A stretch of 64,000 bases of DNA, from the NCBI RefSeq assembly GCF_016904955.1, contig NZ_JADIKE010000027.1, positions 1 to 64,000 of the forward strand, written 5' to 3'. Position 1 is the stretch's first letter; every line of letters starts with the position of its first letter. The translations under genes were made by a program, and so were the position numbers. Under the pieces are notes generated by a model. That model did no database searches and was not told the DNA's origin. It worked only from the letters and a program-made list of their open reading frames with translations. The DNA comes from Dyella flava (GTDB taxonomy: Bacteria > Pseudomonadota > Gammaproteobacteria > Xanthomonadales > Rhodanobacteraceae). Shown one piece after another: positions 55,239 through 63,609 of this stretch.

Positions 55239-56096
55239 GTGGCCTCTCCATGCCATACAAACATCGCTCTCGGGGCTGGCCTTGGCCTGAAGCCGCAGCA
55301 CTACGAAGACGCCTATGCAGTGGTCGGGGATGGGACGTGGTTCGAGGTCCATCCTGAGAATTACCTGGTTGATGGCGGCCCCCGGCTTACATGGCTTGAG
55401 GCGATCCGGGCGCGCCACCCCTTGTCACTGCACGGGGTATCGCTGTCGCTGGCCGCGGATAGAGATCCCGATGTCGTGCACCTGCAGCGACTGAAGGCCT
55501 TGATCGAGCGTGTTGAGCCGGCGCTTGTGTCCGAGCACCTGGCGTGGTCGGCATGGGGGGATCACTACCATCCGGATTTATTGCCGTTCCCGCGTACGCA
55601 GGACGCATTGGTGAGGGTGGCCGCCAATATCAGTCGCAGCCAAGACACCCTGGGTCGTCGGATTGCGATCGAAAATCCGACGCACTATCTGACTATTGAA
55701 GGACATGACTGGAGTGAGGGCGATTTTTTAAGGGAAATCGTCCGTCGCACGGGATGCGGCTTGCTGGTAGACGTCAACAATGTATTCGTCAGCGCCCACA
55801 ATCTTTCTATTGATCCCGTAGCCTACCTCAATGCCATTCCGTCCGATGCGGTGATGGAGATCCATCTGGCGGGGCACAGCGTTGACACCAATGGCGCACT
55901 ATTGATCGACTCTCACGACGCGGCGATCGCTGATGGCGTGTGGCGCCTGTATCAATGCCTGATCGATCGGATCGGCCCTTGCCCTACGTTGATCGAACGC
56001 GACGGTAAGGTGCCAGCGTTCGATGTTCTTCTCCACGAGCGTCAGCGTGCGCAATCTTTGTTGGACCACGGGGTATCGATGGAAGCGATGGCATGA
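55239..56096 (+). CDS. bufB: DUF692/MNIO multinuclear iron oxidase, BufB 2
   Basis: 285 residues starting with GTG. LGLKPQHYED, LHGVSLSLAAD, VSEHLAWSAWGDHYHPDLLP, AIENPTHYL, LLVDVNNVFVSAHN, IHLAGHS and LIERDGKVP cover the metal-binding set of the family. It has no precursor gene directly upstream, unlike the copy at 44881; the nearest candidate is bufA1 at 57862, beyond a minus-strand anti-sigma gene. ATGA overlap couples it to bufC. Confidence 0.87.
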   Translation: MASPCHTNIALGAGLGLKPQHYEDAYAVVGDGTWFEVHPENYLVDGGPRLTWLEAIRARHPLSLHGVSLSLAADRDPDVVHLQRLKALIERVEPALVSEHLAWSAWGDHYHPDLLPFPRTQDALVRVAANISRSQDTLGRRIAIENPTHYLTIEGHDWSEGDFLREIVRRTGCGLLVDVNNVFVSAHNLSIDPVAYLNAIPSDAVMEIHLAGHSVDTNGALLIDSHDAAIADGVWRLYQCLIDRIGPCPTLIERDGKVPAFDVLLHERQRAQSLLDHGVSMEAMA

Positions 56097-56866
56097 AGGC
56101 CACATTGGCTTCGTTTCAGGATGCCTTTGTTGACGCCCTCTACGGTCAAGCGCCCCATGACAGTCGCGTGGCGGCCTTGGTGGGCCAGCCGGGGTTTGCG
56201 GTATACCGCAATACCGTATTCCAGGGCTCTGTGGATGCACTGGAAGCAAACTTTCCAGCCGTACTTCGCCTTGTCGGTGAGGACTGGTTTCGTGCCACGG
56301 CCGCCGAATATGTCGCTCTATCACCGCCGACGGAGGCACGACTATTGCACTATGGCCGGAATTTTCCGGATTTCTTGGCTGCATTCGAGCCCGCAAGGCC
56401 GCTACCCTACCTGCCCAGCGTCGCTCGACTCGATTACTTGTGGGTGGAGGCGCATGTCGCGCCCGACGCGGGACATATCACGGTTGCCGATTTGTTGGGG
56501 TGGCCTCCGCAACTGTTAGAGCGGGCCACACTTCGCGTGCATCCGAGCGCGCGCTGGCACTGGTTCGCGAATGAACCTGCGTACACTATCTGGCGAGCGA
56601 ATCGCGAAGGCGTGGATGTCCCTGACGATCTTGTTTGGGAAGGTGAGGGGGCTTTGCTCCTTCGGCCTTTGAGCAACGTCGTATGGCAACCACTTTCGAT
56701 CGGTGCCTGTGCGTTGCTGGACGCATGTGCCGGCGAATGTGATCTTGAGTCCGCTGCCAAGCGAGCACTGGAATGCGAGCCAGATATGAATCTGAGTGAG
56801 TGCATATCCATGCTGCTGACGGTTGGCGCCATCGCGGAGATCGCGATGCATGACACGACCCCTTAG
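56093..56866 (+). CDS. bufC: DUF2063 family partner protein, BufC 2
   Basis: 257 residues. FQDAFVDALYG, FAVYRNTVFQGSVDALEANFP and VGEDWFRATAAEYV are the N-terminal DUF2063 pattern; YLPSVARLDYLWVEAHVA is the conserved linker helix. It is better conserved in the usual positions than the copy at 45729. It should present BufA1 to the oxidase. It starts four bases inside bufB and ends 26 bases before the convergent anti-sigma gene. Confidence 0.86.
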   Translation: MKATLASFQDAFVDALYGQAPHDSRVAALVGQPGFAVYRNTVFQGSVDALEANFPAVLRLVGEDWFRATAAEYVALSPPTEARLLHYGRNFPDFLAAFEPARPLPYLPSVARLDYLWVEAHVAPDAGHITVADLLGWPPQLLERATLRVHPSARWHWFANEPAYTIWRANREGVDVPDDLVWEGEGALLLRPLSNVVWQPLSIGACALLDACAGECDLESAAKRALECEPDMNLSECISMLLTVGAIAEIAMHDTTP

Positions 56867-56892
56867 ACTGCAAGCGCCATGGTATTGAGCCA

Positions 56893-57534
56893 TCACCACT
56901 CCAGCAGTCGTGGGCCAAGGAGTGCGCCTATGGCGGTGGTGGTTCCGATGGCAAGCACGTACCAAATGCCCCAGAACGGCACCGACATTTCAACGCCATA
57001 AAGCGTATAGACCAGTACGCCTTCTGCACCAGCCAGCAACCCGATGCCAGCTCCAGCCAGCGGCAGATGGGGCGGCGCGAGTCCCTTCATGGATTTCATG
57101 GCCACACCTAGTGGCGGTAGCGAAAGAAGCACAATGTTGAGCGTGCTTACCCGCCACGTCGACCCCAGCATGAGTTCAAGGCGGTAGCCGTGTGGTGTGA
57201 ACATGAGGATGATCGCGGCGGCGAGCCAAAGTGTGAAGATAGGCAACAGGGCTGTTATCCACGCACGTTTTGTGGGAGCGCCAGGCTGCCCAAGTCGCTC
57301 TGCCAGTTTGAGTGCCGGCACGATGATGGCCAACGGAAACGTGAGCTTGAGCCAGAAGAGCGGCGTTGCCATCATGGCGGGCATATCGCCTCGCACACCG
57401 TAAAGCGCGACAAGCACGATGGTGCTCGCTGTCAGACCTTGTATGAGTGCTCGCCCAATGCGTTTCGCTACGGCATTGGATTCGATGGGAGCCAGGTCAT
57501 CAGCCAGCCTGTGAACCAAGTCCCGCGTTTTCAT
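56893..57534 (-). CDS. DUF1109/NrsF family anti-sigma factor 2, cysteine-free
   Basis: 213 residues, aligned end to end with the other two NrsF proteins (KTRDLVHRLADDLAPIESNA at the start, LLGPRLLEW at the end). The sensing cysteines are gone: WRVSTLNIVLLS replaces WR(S/T)CPFNI, and YTLYGVEMSVPFW replaces YCxHCPEM. It should still bind a sigma factor but not sense metals through these thiols. ATG 57534 has GGAG six bases upstream. Its own SigF-like promoter lies at 57623-57650. Confidence 0.82.
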   Translation of the reverse strand: MKTRDLVHRLADDLAPIESNAVAKRIGRALIQGLTASTIVLVALYGVRGDMPAMMATPLFWLKLTFPLAIIVPALKLAERLGQPGAPTKRAWITALLPIFTLWLAAAIILMFTPHGYRLELMLGSTWRVSTLNIVLLSLPPLGVAMKSMKGLAPPHLPLAGAGIGLLAGAEGVLVYTLYGVEMSVPFWGIWYVLAIGTTTAIGALLGPRLLEW

Positions 57535-57622
57535 GCGCATCTCCGCACGACGTCCATAATTCACCTAATACCAACCTTCCTGGGGAATTTGCCGCTCAGG
57601 AGAGGGAAGGCCTGTCTAGGTT

Positions 57623-57650
57623 GATTCGATCAATCACTGACAAGAGTTAC
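57623..57650 (-). promoter_or_regulatory. SigF-like promoter, second NrsF gene
   Basis: On the minus strand GTAACT, 16 bases, CGAATC, about 88 bases before the ATG. Confidence 0.6.
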
Positions 57651-57731
57651 GGCGACGGCTCCTTGGAACGTCAAACATTTGACGCCAGCAAGGACGCAAA
57701 CGGAATCGGGTGATCTTCTTTCCGGTGCGCT

Positions 57732-57759
57732 GTAACCACGCCATCAAATGCTTCGAACT
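57732..57759 (+). promoter_or_regulatory. SigF-like promoter, bufA1-doxX-chemoreceptor operon
   Basis: GTAACC (57732-57737), 16 bases, CGAACT (57754-57759), about 102 bases before bufA1. Confidence 0.7.
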
Positions 57760-57861
57760 ACCTCCCGAACCGGTTGGCAGGCGCCGTCTTTCACGCAGAG
57801 TGTGACGAGAAGGAAGACTGCTGCTGCGTCGCTGACATTCACTTTTATGGGATTTACTCCG

Positions 57862-58149
57862 ATGAACAAGATCACGCTTTCCGCTACCGCTGTTCTCATC
57901 GCCTCGCTGGCGTCCTCCGGCGCCTTCGCCAAGCCTCAGCCCTCCGACGACGGCGGTCAGAAGGTGGAGAAATGCTACGGCGTAGCCTTGGCGGGTCAGA
58001 ACGACTGCAAGGCAGGCGCCGGGACCACCTGCGCAGGTACGGCTGCGAAGGACTTTCAAGGCAACGCTTGGAAAAACGTACCGGCCGGAACCTGCACGTC
58101 GATCAAGACCCCGAAAGGCCACGGTTCGCTGACCCCTGTCGCACCCTGA
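57862..58149 (+). CDS. bufA1: Bufferin precursor peptide, BufA1 type (DUF2282)
   Basis: 95 residues: signal peptide ([14 protein letters not shown]), then a mature part with four cysteines: [35 protein letters not shown] and VPAGTCTSI, ending KGHGSLTP. This is the DUF2282 pattern of BufA1 bufferins, substrates of DUF692 oxidases and periplasmic copper chelators. It is followed by doxX and a chemoreceptor rather than by bufB/bufC, which lie 1 kb upstream. Confidence 0.87.
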   Translation: MNKITLSATAVLIASLASSGAFAKPQPSDDGGQKVEKCYGVALAGQNDCKAGAGTTCAGTAAKDFQGNAWKNVPAGTCTSIKTPKGHGSLTPVAP

Positions 58150-58167
58150 CCAACCACAACTGGATCT

Positions 58168-58198
58168 GGTGCGGAGTGACCTTCGGATCCTCCACACC
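58168..58198 (+). terminator. Possible attenuator hairpin after bufA1
   Basis: GGTG.GGAG pairs with CTCC.CACC around a loop of about 13 bases, between bufA1 and doxX; no T-run. It parallels the stronger hairpin after bufA2. Confidence 0.3.
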
Positions 58199-58232
58199 GG
58201 ATTTGTCCCGAAGAACTATCCCGGAGTTCGAC

Positions 58233-58712
58233 ATGGAAATTGCAAGTGCAGTGACCCCAGCCGCATCGCGTCTTCGCGGGCGGTTTGCAGCCTGGAACCA
58301 GTGCGCCGACCTCGCTTCACGCCTCATCAGCCACTCGCTGTTGGCTTTGGTGTGCCGCGTGTCGATTGCGGCCATCTTCTTCCTTTCCGGACGAACCAAG
58401 GTCACGGGGTTTCTGACGTTGAAGCCTGGCACGTACGAGTTGTTCCGGACGGATTATCGCCTGCCTTTTGTCCGTCCGGAGATTGCCGCCCATATCGCCG
58501 CCTACTCTGAACACTTCTTTCCGTTACTCCTGATACTCGGCCTCTTTACACGCGGTGCCGCACTGGCGCTGTTAGGGATGACCACCGTTATTGAGGTCTT
58601 TGTGTACCCCGATGCATGGCCAACCCATTTGTCGTGGGCTGGACTGATGCTCTACCTCATTGGGCGCGGCGGCGGGAAGTTGTCGCTCGACAAAGTGTTT
58701 GGCATCAAGTAA
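58233..58712 (+). CDS. DoxX family membrane protein
   Basis: 159 residues with four hydrophobic helices (LLALVCRVSIAAIFFLSGRT, HFFPLLLILGLFTRGAALAL, VIEVFVYP, LSWAGLMLYLIGRGGGKLSLD). FFLSGRTKVTGF and the GGGKLSLD end are family hallmarks. DoxX proteins often occur in bufferin operons as BufD, probably linked to the quinone pool or thiol redox. GGAG precedes ATG 58233. It lies 83 bases after bufA1. Confidence 0.87.
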   Translation: MEIASAVTPAASRLRGRFAAWNQCADLASRLISHSLLALVCRVSIAAIFFLSGRTKVTGFLTLKPGTYELFRTDYRLPFVRPEIAAHIAAYSEHFFPLLLILGLFTRGAALALLGMTTVIEVFVYPDAWPTHLSWAGLMLYLIGRGGGKLSLDKVFGIK

Positions 58713-58760
58713 CGCGATCAACAAGGTGCTTGTCACGACAAGCACCTGAGGGGATGGGGC

Positions 58761-60362
58761 ATGTTGGCGAAGTTGACGATACGGACGTGGTTGCTATTGT
58801 TCCTTGGGTTGTTTTCCCTGGCGTTATGGTGGTCGGTGACGCAAGCCTGGGTGGACGCGCGAGAAGCGACTCAGACTGTGAGTGAGTTGGACCGTCTGTC
58901 TGCTGCCGACATCGAACCATTGCACGAGATACAGCGCTTGTTGCTAACAACGCTCGTGAGCATGGATAACGCTTACATCAATCTTCAGCGTGGCAATCAA
59001 GTCGCGGCAACAGACTATACGCGCCGCGCGTCGGCGTTGCGTATGCAAGCCGATAAAATCTTCAAGTCATGGAGCGCCAAGGTCTCCAGAGACGATGCGC
59101 CTGCTGATGAAGTTCACCGCATAAGCGATGCTTACGCCAAATACACCGACATCCTTGGTTCCCGCGAAGAGGCGCTCTATGACGTCTCGTTGAACGATTA
59201 CGTGGCCGCGACGAGTGGCGCGGAAAAGGCGGATTCCGCCTTTCAGTCCACGTTGCGCGACGCCATCGAAGAGGCCAAGCAGCGCCGCGATGCCTTGAAG
59301 TCCCAATCGGATGCGCGCGCTGTTCGAAATGGCCAGGTGGCGGTGGGCATGGCCGTGCTTTCGATTTTTCTCCTGGTCGTCTACTGGCAGCTGATTTATC
59401 GGGTACTCCTGCGACCTTTGCATGAGGTGACCCAAACTTTCCAGCGTATTGCGACGGGCAACCTGAGCGTGACGATTGAAAGTCGTACAAGAAACGAGAT
59501 CGGCTCGCTCTTTGCGGCACTGAACGTCATGCAGTCGGATCTTGTGCAAACCGTGGCCACGATCAGACAGGGTACGAATGACGTCACGTATGGCATCCAG
59601 CACATCTCGAGCGATAATCGAGAACTATCCGGCCACACGCAGCGACAAGCGACATCTCTGCAACTAGCATCGGCGACCTTGGGGCAGTTGGCAGCGGCGG
59701 TGCGTCAAAACGCCTCTAATACGCTTCAGGCTGATAGGTTAGCCAGTGAGGCACGAACAGACGCGGTGCTCGGCAGTGAGAAAGTGTCCCTATTTGCATC
59801 GACCATGGACACCGTCTCGGAGAATGCCAGCCGCATCGCTGACATCGTGAACATTATCGAAGGCATTGCATTCCAGACGAATGTTCTGGCGCTAAATGCG
59901 GCGGTTGAGGCGGCGCGTGCCGGTCAGCATGGCAAAGGCTTTGCGGTCGTCGCTGCCGAGGTGCGCTCGTTGGCACTACGAAGCGCCCAGTCCGCCAAAG
60001 AGATCAAGGCACTCATCGAAGCGTCGACCGAGTCGGTTCAATCGGGTGCGCGCCAGGTTCTAGAGGCGAGCACCGCGATGAATCAGATTGTCAGTTCCAT
60101 CGAACGTGTCACAGCCACGATGAAGCGCATCGCGGCGGCCACGTCCGAGCAATCCGAGGCCATTGCGCACGTGAGCCATGTCGTTGCCGACTTGGATAAG
60201 GCTACACAGCAAAATGCTTCGCTTGTCCAACGTACGGCTAGTGCCGCAGGGGCCCTGGAAGGCGATGCCGGTCGACTGGTAGAGGCAGTTAGCGTCTTTC
60301 AGATTCGTGAGGGTGCGGACTCAAACCATGCTCGAAGAGAGCCGGCGGCTGCGGTTGCTTAG
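58761..60362 (+). CDS. Methyl-accepting chemotaxis protein
   Basis: 533 residues. First membrane helix at 8-30 ([20 protein letters not shown]), a periplasmic four-helix (4HB/Tar-like) sensing domain to about 190, second helix ([20 protein letters not shown]), HAMP ([20 protein letters not shown]), then the signalling tip [20 protein letters not shown] with the usual hairpin. It starts 48 bases after doxX, so it is likely induced with bufA1. Ligand unknown; copper or oxidant sensing is inferred from context. Confidence 0.9.
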   Translation: MLAKLTIRTWLLLFLGLFSLALWWSVTQAWVDAREATQTVSELDRLSAADIEPLHEIQRLLLTTLVSMDNAYINLQRGNQVAATDYTRRASALRMQADKIFKSWSAKVSRDDAPADEVHRISDAYAKYTDILGSREEALYDVSLNDYVAATSGAEKADSAFQSTLRDAIEEAKQRRDALKSQSDARAVRNGQVAVGMAVLSIFLLVVYWQLIYRVLLRPLHEVTQTFQRIATGNLSVTIESRTRNEIGSLFAALNVMQSDLVQTVATIRQGTNDVTYGIQHISSDNRELSGHTQRQATSLQLASATLGQLAAAVRQNASNTLQADRLASEARTDAVLGSEKVSLFASTMDTVSENASRIADIVNIIEGIAFQTNVLALNAAVEAARAGQHGKGFAVVAAEVRSLALRSAQSAKEIKALIEASTESVQSGARQVLEASTAMNQIVSSIERVTATMKRIAAATSEQSEAIAHVSHVVADLDKATQQNASLVQRTASAAGALEGDAGRLVEAVSVFQIREGADSNHARREPAAAVA

Positions 60363-60417
60363 TGCACTGGGCGATGTCAGTCCAACCGGATGATTCGCGG
60401 TGGAGGGGCAACAATTA

Positions 60418-61059
60418 CTACCAGCGCAGCAATCGAGGCGCCAGCAATGCGCCAATGGAGGAGGCAATCATCATGCCGAGCAGGTACCAGATGCTCCAGA
60501 ACGCCGGGCTCATCTCAGGGCAGTGAAAACAATACGCCACGGTTGCAAGGGTTCCCGCAAGCATTCCTGACGCGGCACCTGCAAGTCGTAGACGCGTAGG
60601 CGCCAGCTTTGCCATGGCGTAGAAGATGGCGATGAAGCCGGGGATGGAAAGCAGCAGAATATTGAAAGGGCAGGATCGCCAGGTGTGTCCCAACAGGGCA
60701 AGGGCGCGATCAGCCGGCGCCGCCCCGTAAACAACAGCGGCGCCCGCAACCCACACACATGCCACTGGCAGAATCAGGAAGGCCCAGCCTGCGCCGATTG
60801 AGGCTCCGGGCCGGCCGAGTCGGCTGGTGGCGATCACCGCGCCCACGCTCAGGCTCAAAGGGAAGGCGAGCTTTTCCCAAAAAATAGGCGTAGCGATCAC
60901 GCTCGCAAGGTCGGGACGAATACCGAACACGGTCACCATGATTACGAATGCTCCTGCCAGTGCGGCCAATACCGATCCCATCAGGAGAAGCGCGAGCGCG
61001 TTCTTCTTGACCGGCTCGATATCCGTGGACAGCAGTTCGACGAGGTCTTCGGTCTTCAT
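60418..61059 (-). CDS. nrsF: DUF1109/NrsF family anti-sigma factor 3, paired with the sigma gene
   Basis: 213 residues with six hydrophobic helices. MKTEDLVELLSTDIEPVKKN is the sigma-binding N-terminus. RSCPFNILLLS and YCFHCPEMSPAFW hold the conserved cysteines. Its ATG overlaps the sigma factor's stop by four bases, the standard arrangement for the cognate pair. It is the primary anti-sigma factor; metals or oxidants acting on the thiols would release the sigma factor. Confidence 0.9.
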   Translation of the reverse strand: MKTEDLVELLSTDIEPVKKNALALLLMGSVLAALAGAFVIMVTVFGIRPDLASVIATPIFWEKLAFPLSLSVGAVIATSRLGRPGASIGAGWAFLILPVACVWVAGAAVVYGAAPADRALALLGHTWRSCPFNILLLSIPGFIAIFYAMAKLAPTRLRLAGAASGMLAGTLATVAYCFHCPEMSPAFWSIWYLLGMMIASSIGALLAPRLLRW

Positions 61060-61616
61060 GTCGCCTCCCGCATCCGTGCAGCGAGCGCTTTGATGCCGCG
61101 ATGCACGTTTACTTTCACGGCGGCCTCGGAAAGACCTAATAAAGTGGCAGTCTCAGCGATTGACATGCCCTGCAGTTTAACATGGAGGATAGACAGGCGC
61201 TGTTTGTCGGGCAGATAGTCCAGCAGTGTACGTATGTCGCGGCGTGCGTTCTCTGGCTCATCGTCCGATAGCGAAAAGATTTCCTGATGATCGTCGATCG
61301 GATCATGCAATGAGCCGCGGCGCGCATGCGCTCGAAAGAAATCCATCAATTTGTACCGTGCTATCGCGTGAATCCAGGCGGTCAACGGGTCTTCAGGTCG
61401 ATAGGTATGACGCGCGTGGTGCACGGCCAGCAGTGTTTCCTGAATGAGATCTTCGATGTCTTCGCGCATCTTGGGGATGCGTTTACGAAGGTAACCGCGC
61501 AGATAGCGCGTCAAGTCACTTAAAAAGAGCCGATAGCTGGCGGCATCCCCGGCCATGCTTTTGATGAATAACGCCTTTAATCGAGCTTCTTCCGAATACA
61601 CCGTGGGGTGCTCCAT
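61056..61616 (-). CDS. sigF: ECF sigma factor, SigF-like
   Basis: 186 residues. Region 2 contains DIEDLIQETLLAVHHARHTY and AWIHAIARYKLMDFFRAHAR; region 4 contains LPDKQRLSILHVKLQGMSIA and GLSEAAVKVNVHRGIKALA. The partner DUF1109 gene overlaps it, defining the SigF/NrsF group that in Caulobacter responds to heavy metals and oxidants and controls bufferin operons. Its ATG shares one base with the SDR stop (TGATG). It has no SigF-like promoter of its own that I can find; the promoter lies before the SDR gene. Confidence 0.9.
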   Translation of the reverse strand: MEHPTVYSEEARLKALFIKSMAGDAASYRLFLSDLTRYLRGYLRKRIPKMREDIEDLIQETLLAVHHARHTYRPEDPLTAWIHAIARYKLMDFFRAHARRGSLHDPIDDHQEIFSLSDDEPENARRDIRTLLDYLPDKQRLSILHVKLQGMSIAETATLLGLSEAAVKVNVHRGIKALAARMREAT

Positions 61617-62422
61617 CACAATGCAGTGTGGTCTCGTACTGCTTCGGCGAGCGCGTCTTTGATGCTGGCGAAACGAGCATCAAGCGCCGCAGGGTTGTCA
61701 CGATTGAGCGCGATCATCTGAGACCTTGCCTCTCCGCCCCGGATAACTTCCCAGGCGTCATTGTCGATACCGGCTGCGATGGCGCTGGCCACTTCGTCGG
61801 CTGATTCGCGTGTAAAGCTCAGCTCCGGACCAGCTTGCGAGGTGCGCATCATGGGGGTGTCCGTCGCACCAGGATAGACCGTCATGACATGGATATGGTC
61901 TCCGGTCAATTCACGGCGCAAGGCTTCGCCAAAACGAGCGAGGCCCGCCTTCGCGGCTGCGTATGTCGTGTAGAAAGGCATACCGATAAGCGCAATGCCC
62001 GAGGCCACATTGACGATAAGCCCCTGCGGGCCTTTCCGTAGATGGGGCAGTGCCAATTGCGTCAGAAGGATCGGGGCAACGAGATCCACCTCGATCATCG
62101 CGCGAATTTCGGCTTCCGTCGTCAGCTCGAGTTTTCCAGCGCGCACGCCACCGGCATTATTGACCAGGACATCAATGCCCCCAAGTGCCTCAGCCGCCCC
62201 GGCGATCGTGGCTTTTCGACCCTCGTCGGTCGACACGTCTGCAACAACGGTTGAGCACACCGCGCCCGCTTCTCTGAGGCTGGCCGCTGCGTTGGCGACA
62301 ACGTCCGCACGTCGCCCGGTAATAACCAGCTGGGCGCCTTTTTGTCCCAAGGCCGCTGCAAGGGCGAATCCAATCCCACTGGAACCGCCCGTGATGAGTA
62401 CGCGTTTACCCTTGATATTCAT
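61616..62422 (-). CDS. SDR family oxidoreductase
   Basis: 268 residues. VLITGGSSGIGFALAAALGQ is the TGxxxGIG NAD(P)-binding motif, NNAGGV the NAG motif, and YTTYAAAKAGLA the YxxxK catalytic pair. It resembles DltE-type short-chain dehydrogenases. It is divergent from the TetR gene, its probable repressor, and upstream-coupled to the ECF sigma gene. The reductase therefore ties sigma expression to the TetR ligand. Confidence 0.9.
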   Translation of the reverse strand: MNIKGKRVLITGGSSGIGFALAAALGQKGAQLVITGRRADVVANAAASLREAGAVCSTVVADVSTDEGRKATIAGAAEALGGIDVLVNNAGGVRAGKLELTTEAEIRAMIEVDLVAPILLTQLALPHLRKGPQGLIVNVASGIALIGMPFYTTYAAAKAGLARFGEALRRELTGDHIHVMTVYPGATDTPMMRTSQAGPELSFTRESADEVASAIAAGIDNDAWEVIRGGEARSQMIALNRDNPAALDARFASIKDALAEAVRDHTAL

Positions 62423-62450
62423 GATTGTCTGGCAACAGTTTTAGATCAAT

Positions 62451-62470
62451 TGCTTTAGAATATCAAAGCA
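62451..62470. promoter_or_regulatory. Candidate TetR operator between SDR and TetR genes
   Basis: TGCTTT and AAAGCA form an inverted repeat (62451-62456 and 62465-62470) with eight bases between, at the centre of the 90-base divergent gap. The size and position fit a TetR-type operator controlling both directions. Confidence 0.45.
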
Positions 62471-62512
62471 CCGTACCAATTCAAGGCTGACTCACGTCAC
62501 AGTAGAGGCTCT

Positions 62513-63109
62513 ATGGCCCGTCCACGGGAATTCGACGAAACGGCCGTGCTCGATGCGGCAGTGCGGCAATTTTGGATGTATGGCTACGAGGCCACCTCCG
62601 TTCGAGATCTGGCGCAAAGCATGGGAATCACGGGCGCAAGCCTCTACAACGCCTTTGGAGACAAGCGCTCCGTGTTTCGCCGGGCGCTCGCGCACTACGT
62701 CGAAACGAGCTTTGGCGACCGGGTAGGGCGTTTTGAGAAAGGCTTGCCCCCTAAAGCCGCGATCGAGGCCTTCTTCCGCGAGATTGTCGAACGTTCCATT
62801 CAAGATAAGGATCGAAAAGGATGCCTTCTGGTTAATTCGGCACTGGAGGTCGCGCCCCATGACCCCGATTTTCAGGCAACGATTGCAGAGGTGCTTGTCA
62901 AGGTTGAAGCGTTCTTTCGCCGCTGTGTGCAGGCAGGACAACGGGACGGTGAGATATCGACGACGCAGTCCGCGGAAGACTTGGCTCGACTCCTATTAGG
63001 TGTGCATCTGGGCATACGTGTCCTCGCCCGAGCACGTCCGGAACGAGCCTTATTGGAAGGTCTTGTACGTCCCGCACTGGAGCTCCTCAAGCCAACGCCG
63101 TCATCCTGA
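62513..63109 (+). CDS. TetR/AcrR family transcriptional regulator
   Basis: 198 residues. The HTH (MARPREFDETAVLDAAVRQF to ITGASLYNAFGDKRSVFRRA) is of the type that often regulates a neighbouring SDR or efflux gene. The C-terminal domain has one Cys (GCLLVN) and another (RRCVQAG) that could sense electrophiles. Divergent from the SDR-sigF-nrsF operon. Confidence 0.88.
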   Translation: MARPREFDETAVLDAAVRQFWMYGYEATSVRDLAQSMGITGASLYNAFGDKRSVFRRALAHYVETSFGDRVGRFEKGLPPKAAIEAFFREIVERSIQDKDRKGCLLVNSALEVAPHDPDFQATIAEVLVKVEAFFRRCVQAGQRDGEISTTQSAEDLARLLLGVHLGIRVLARARPERALLEGLVRPALELLKPTPSS

Positions 63110-63609
63110 CGAACGCTACTCAGGAATAGCTCGCGATGTCAGCCAGGCGTCTGCCGCGAAACGCCATGATTTTTTAAGTGGCTGATTTACCCAGAGGAGC
63201 GCGGCAGCCAAGCTTTCACGTCTGCGCCTTCGCCAGTAGAAAACTAAACTGCTATTCGGGCAAACGCCGAAACTACGCGCAGTTCCAATCACGCGGCGAA
63301 CGAGTATGCGGTGATTCGGTTATGGATACCGTGTTCAGCGCTTCCGGCACCCTCGGAGGCGCTCCGATTCCGGCGTGCAATGGCCGAGTAGATTGATCAA
63401 TTCGCTAAAGCACACAAACGAAGATCACAACCGCCAGGGTAAAGGGTGCTCAGCCGTCCTATCGATCAACACAAGAGCTGTCGCGCGCCTGTTACAACGT
63501 GGCATCATCGGCCTCAACTTCACCCCAAGATTCCGAATGACCAGAAAGAACGGGGAACAGCCTCAGTCGTTCAGTTGACAACTTCGAAAGATGCTGGAGA
63601 TGCCTTGCC
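63110..63609. other. Intergenic stretch, no gene seen
   Basis: 500 bases between the TetR gene and the propeller-type sensor gene. Short open frames exist on both strands but none has a ribosome site with a recognisable product. No clear hairpin with T-run. Confidence 0.45.
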
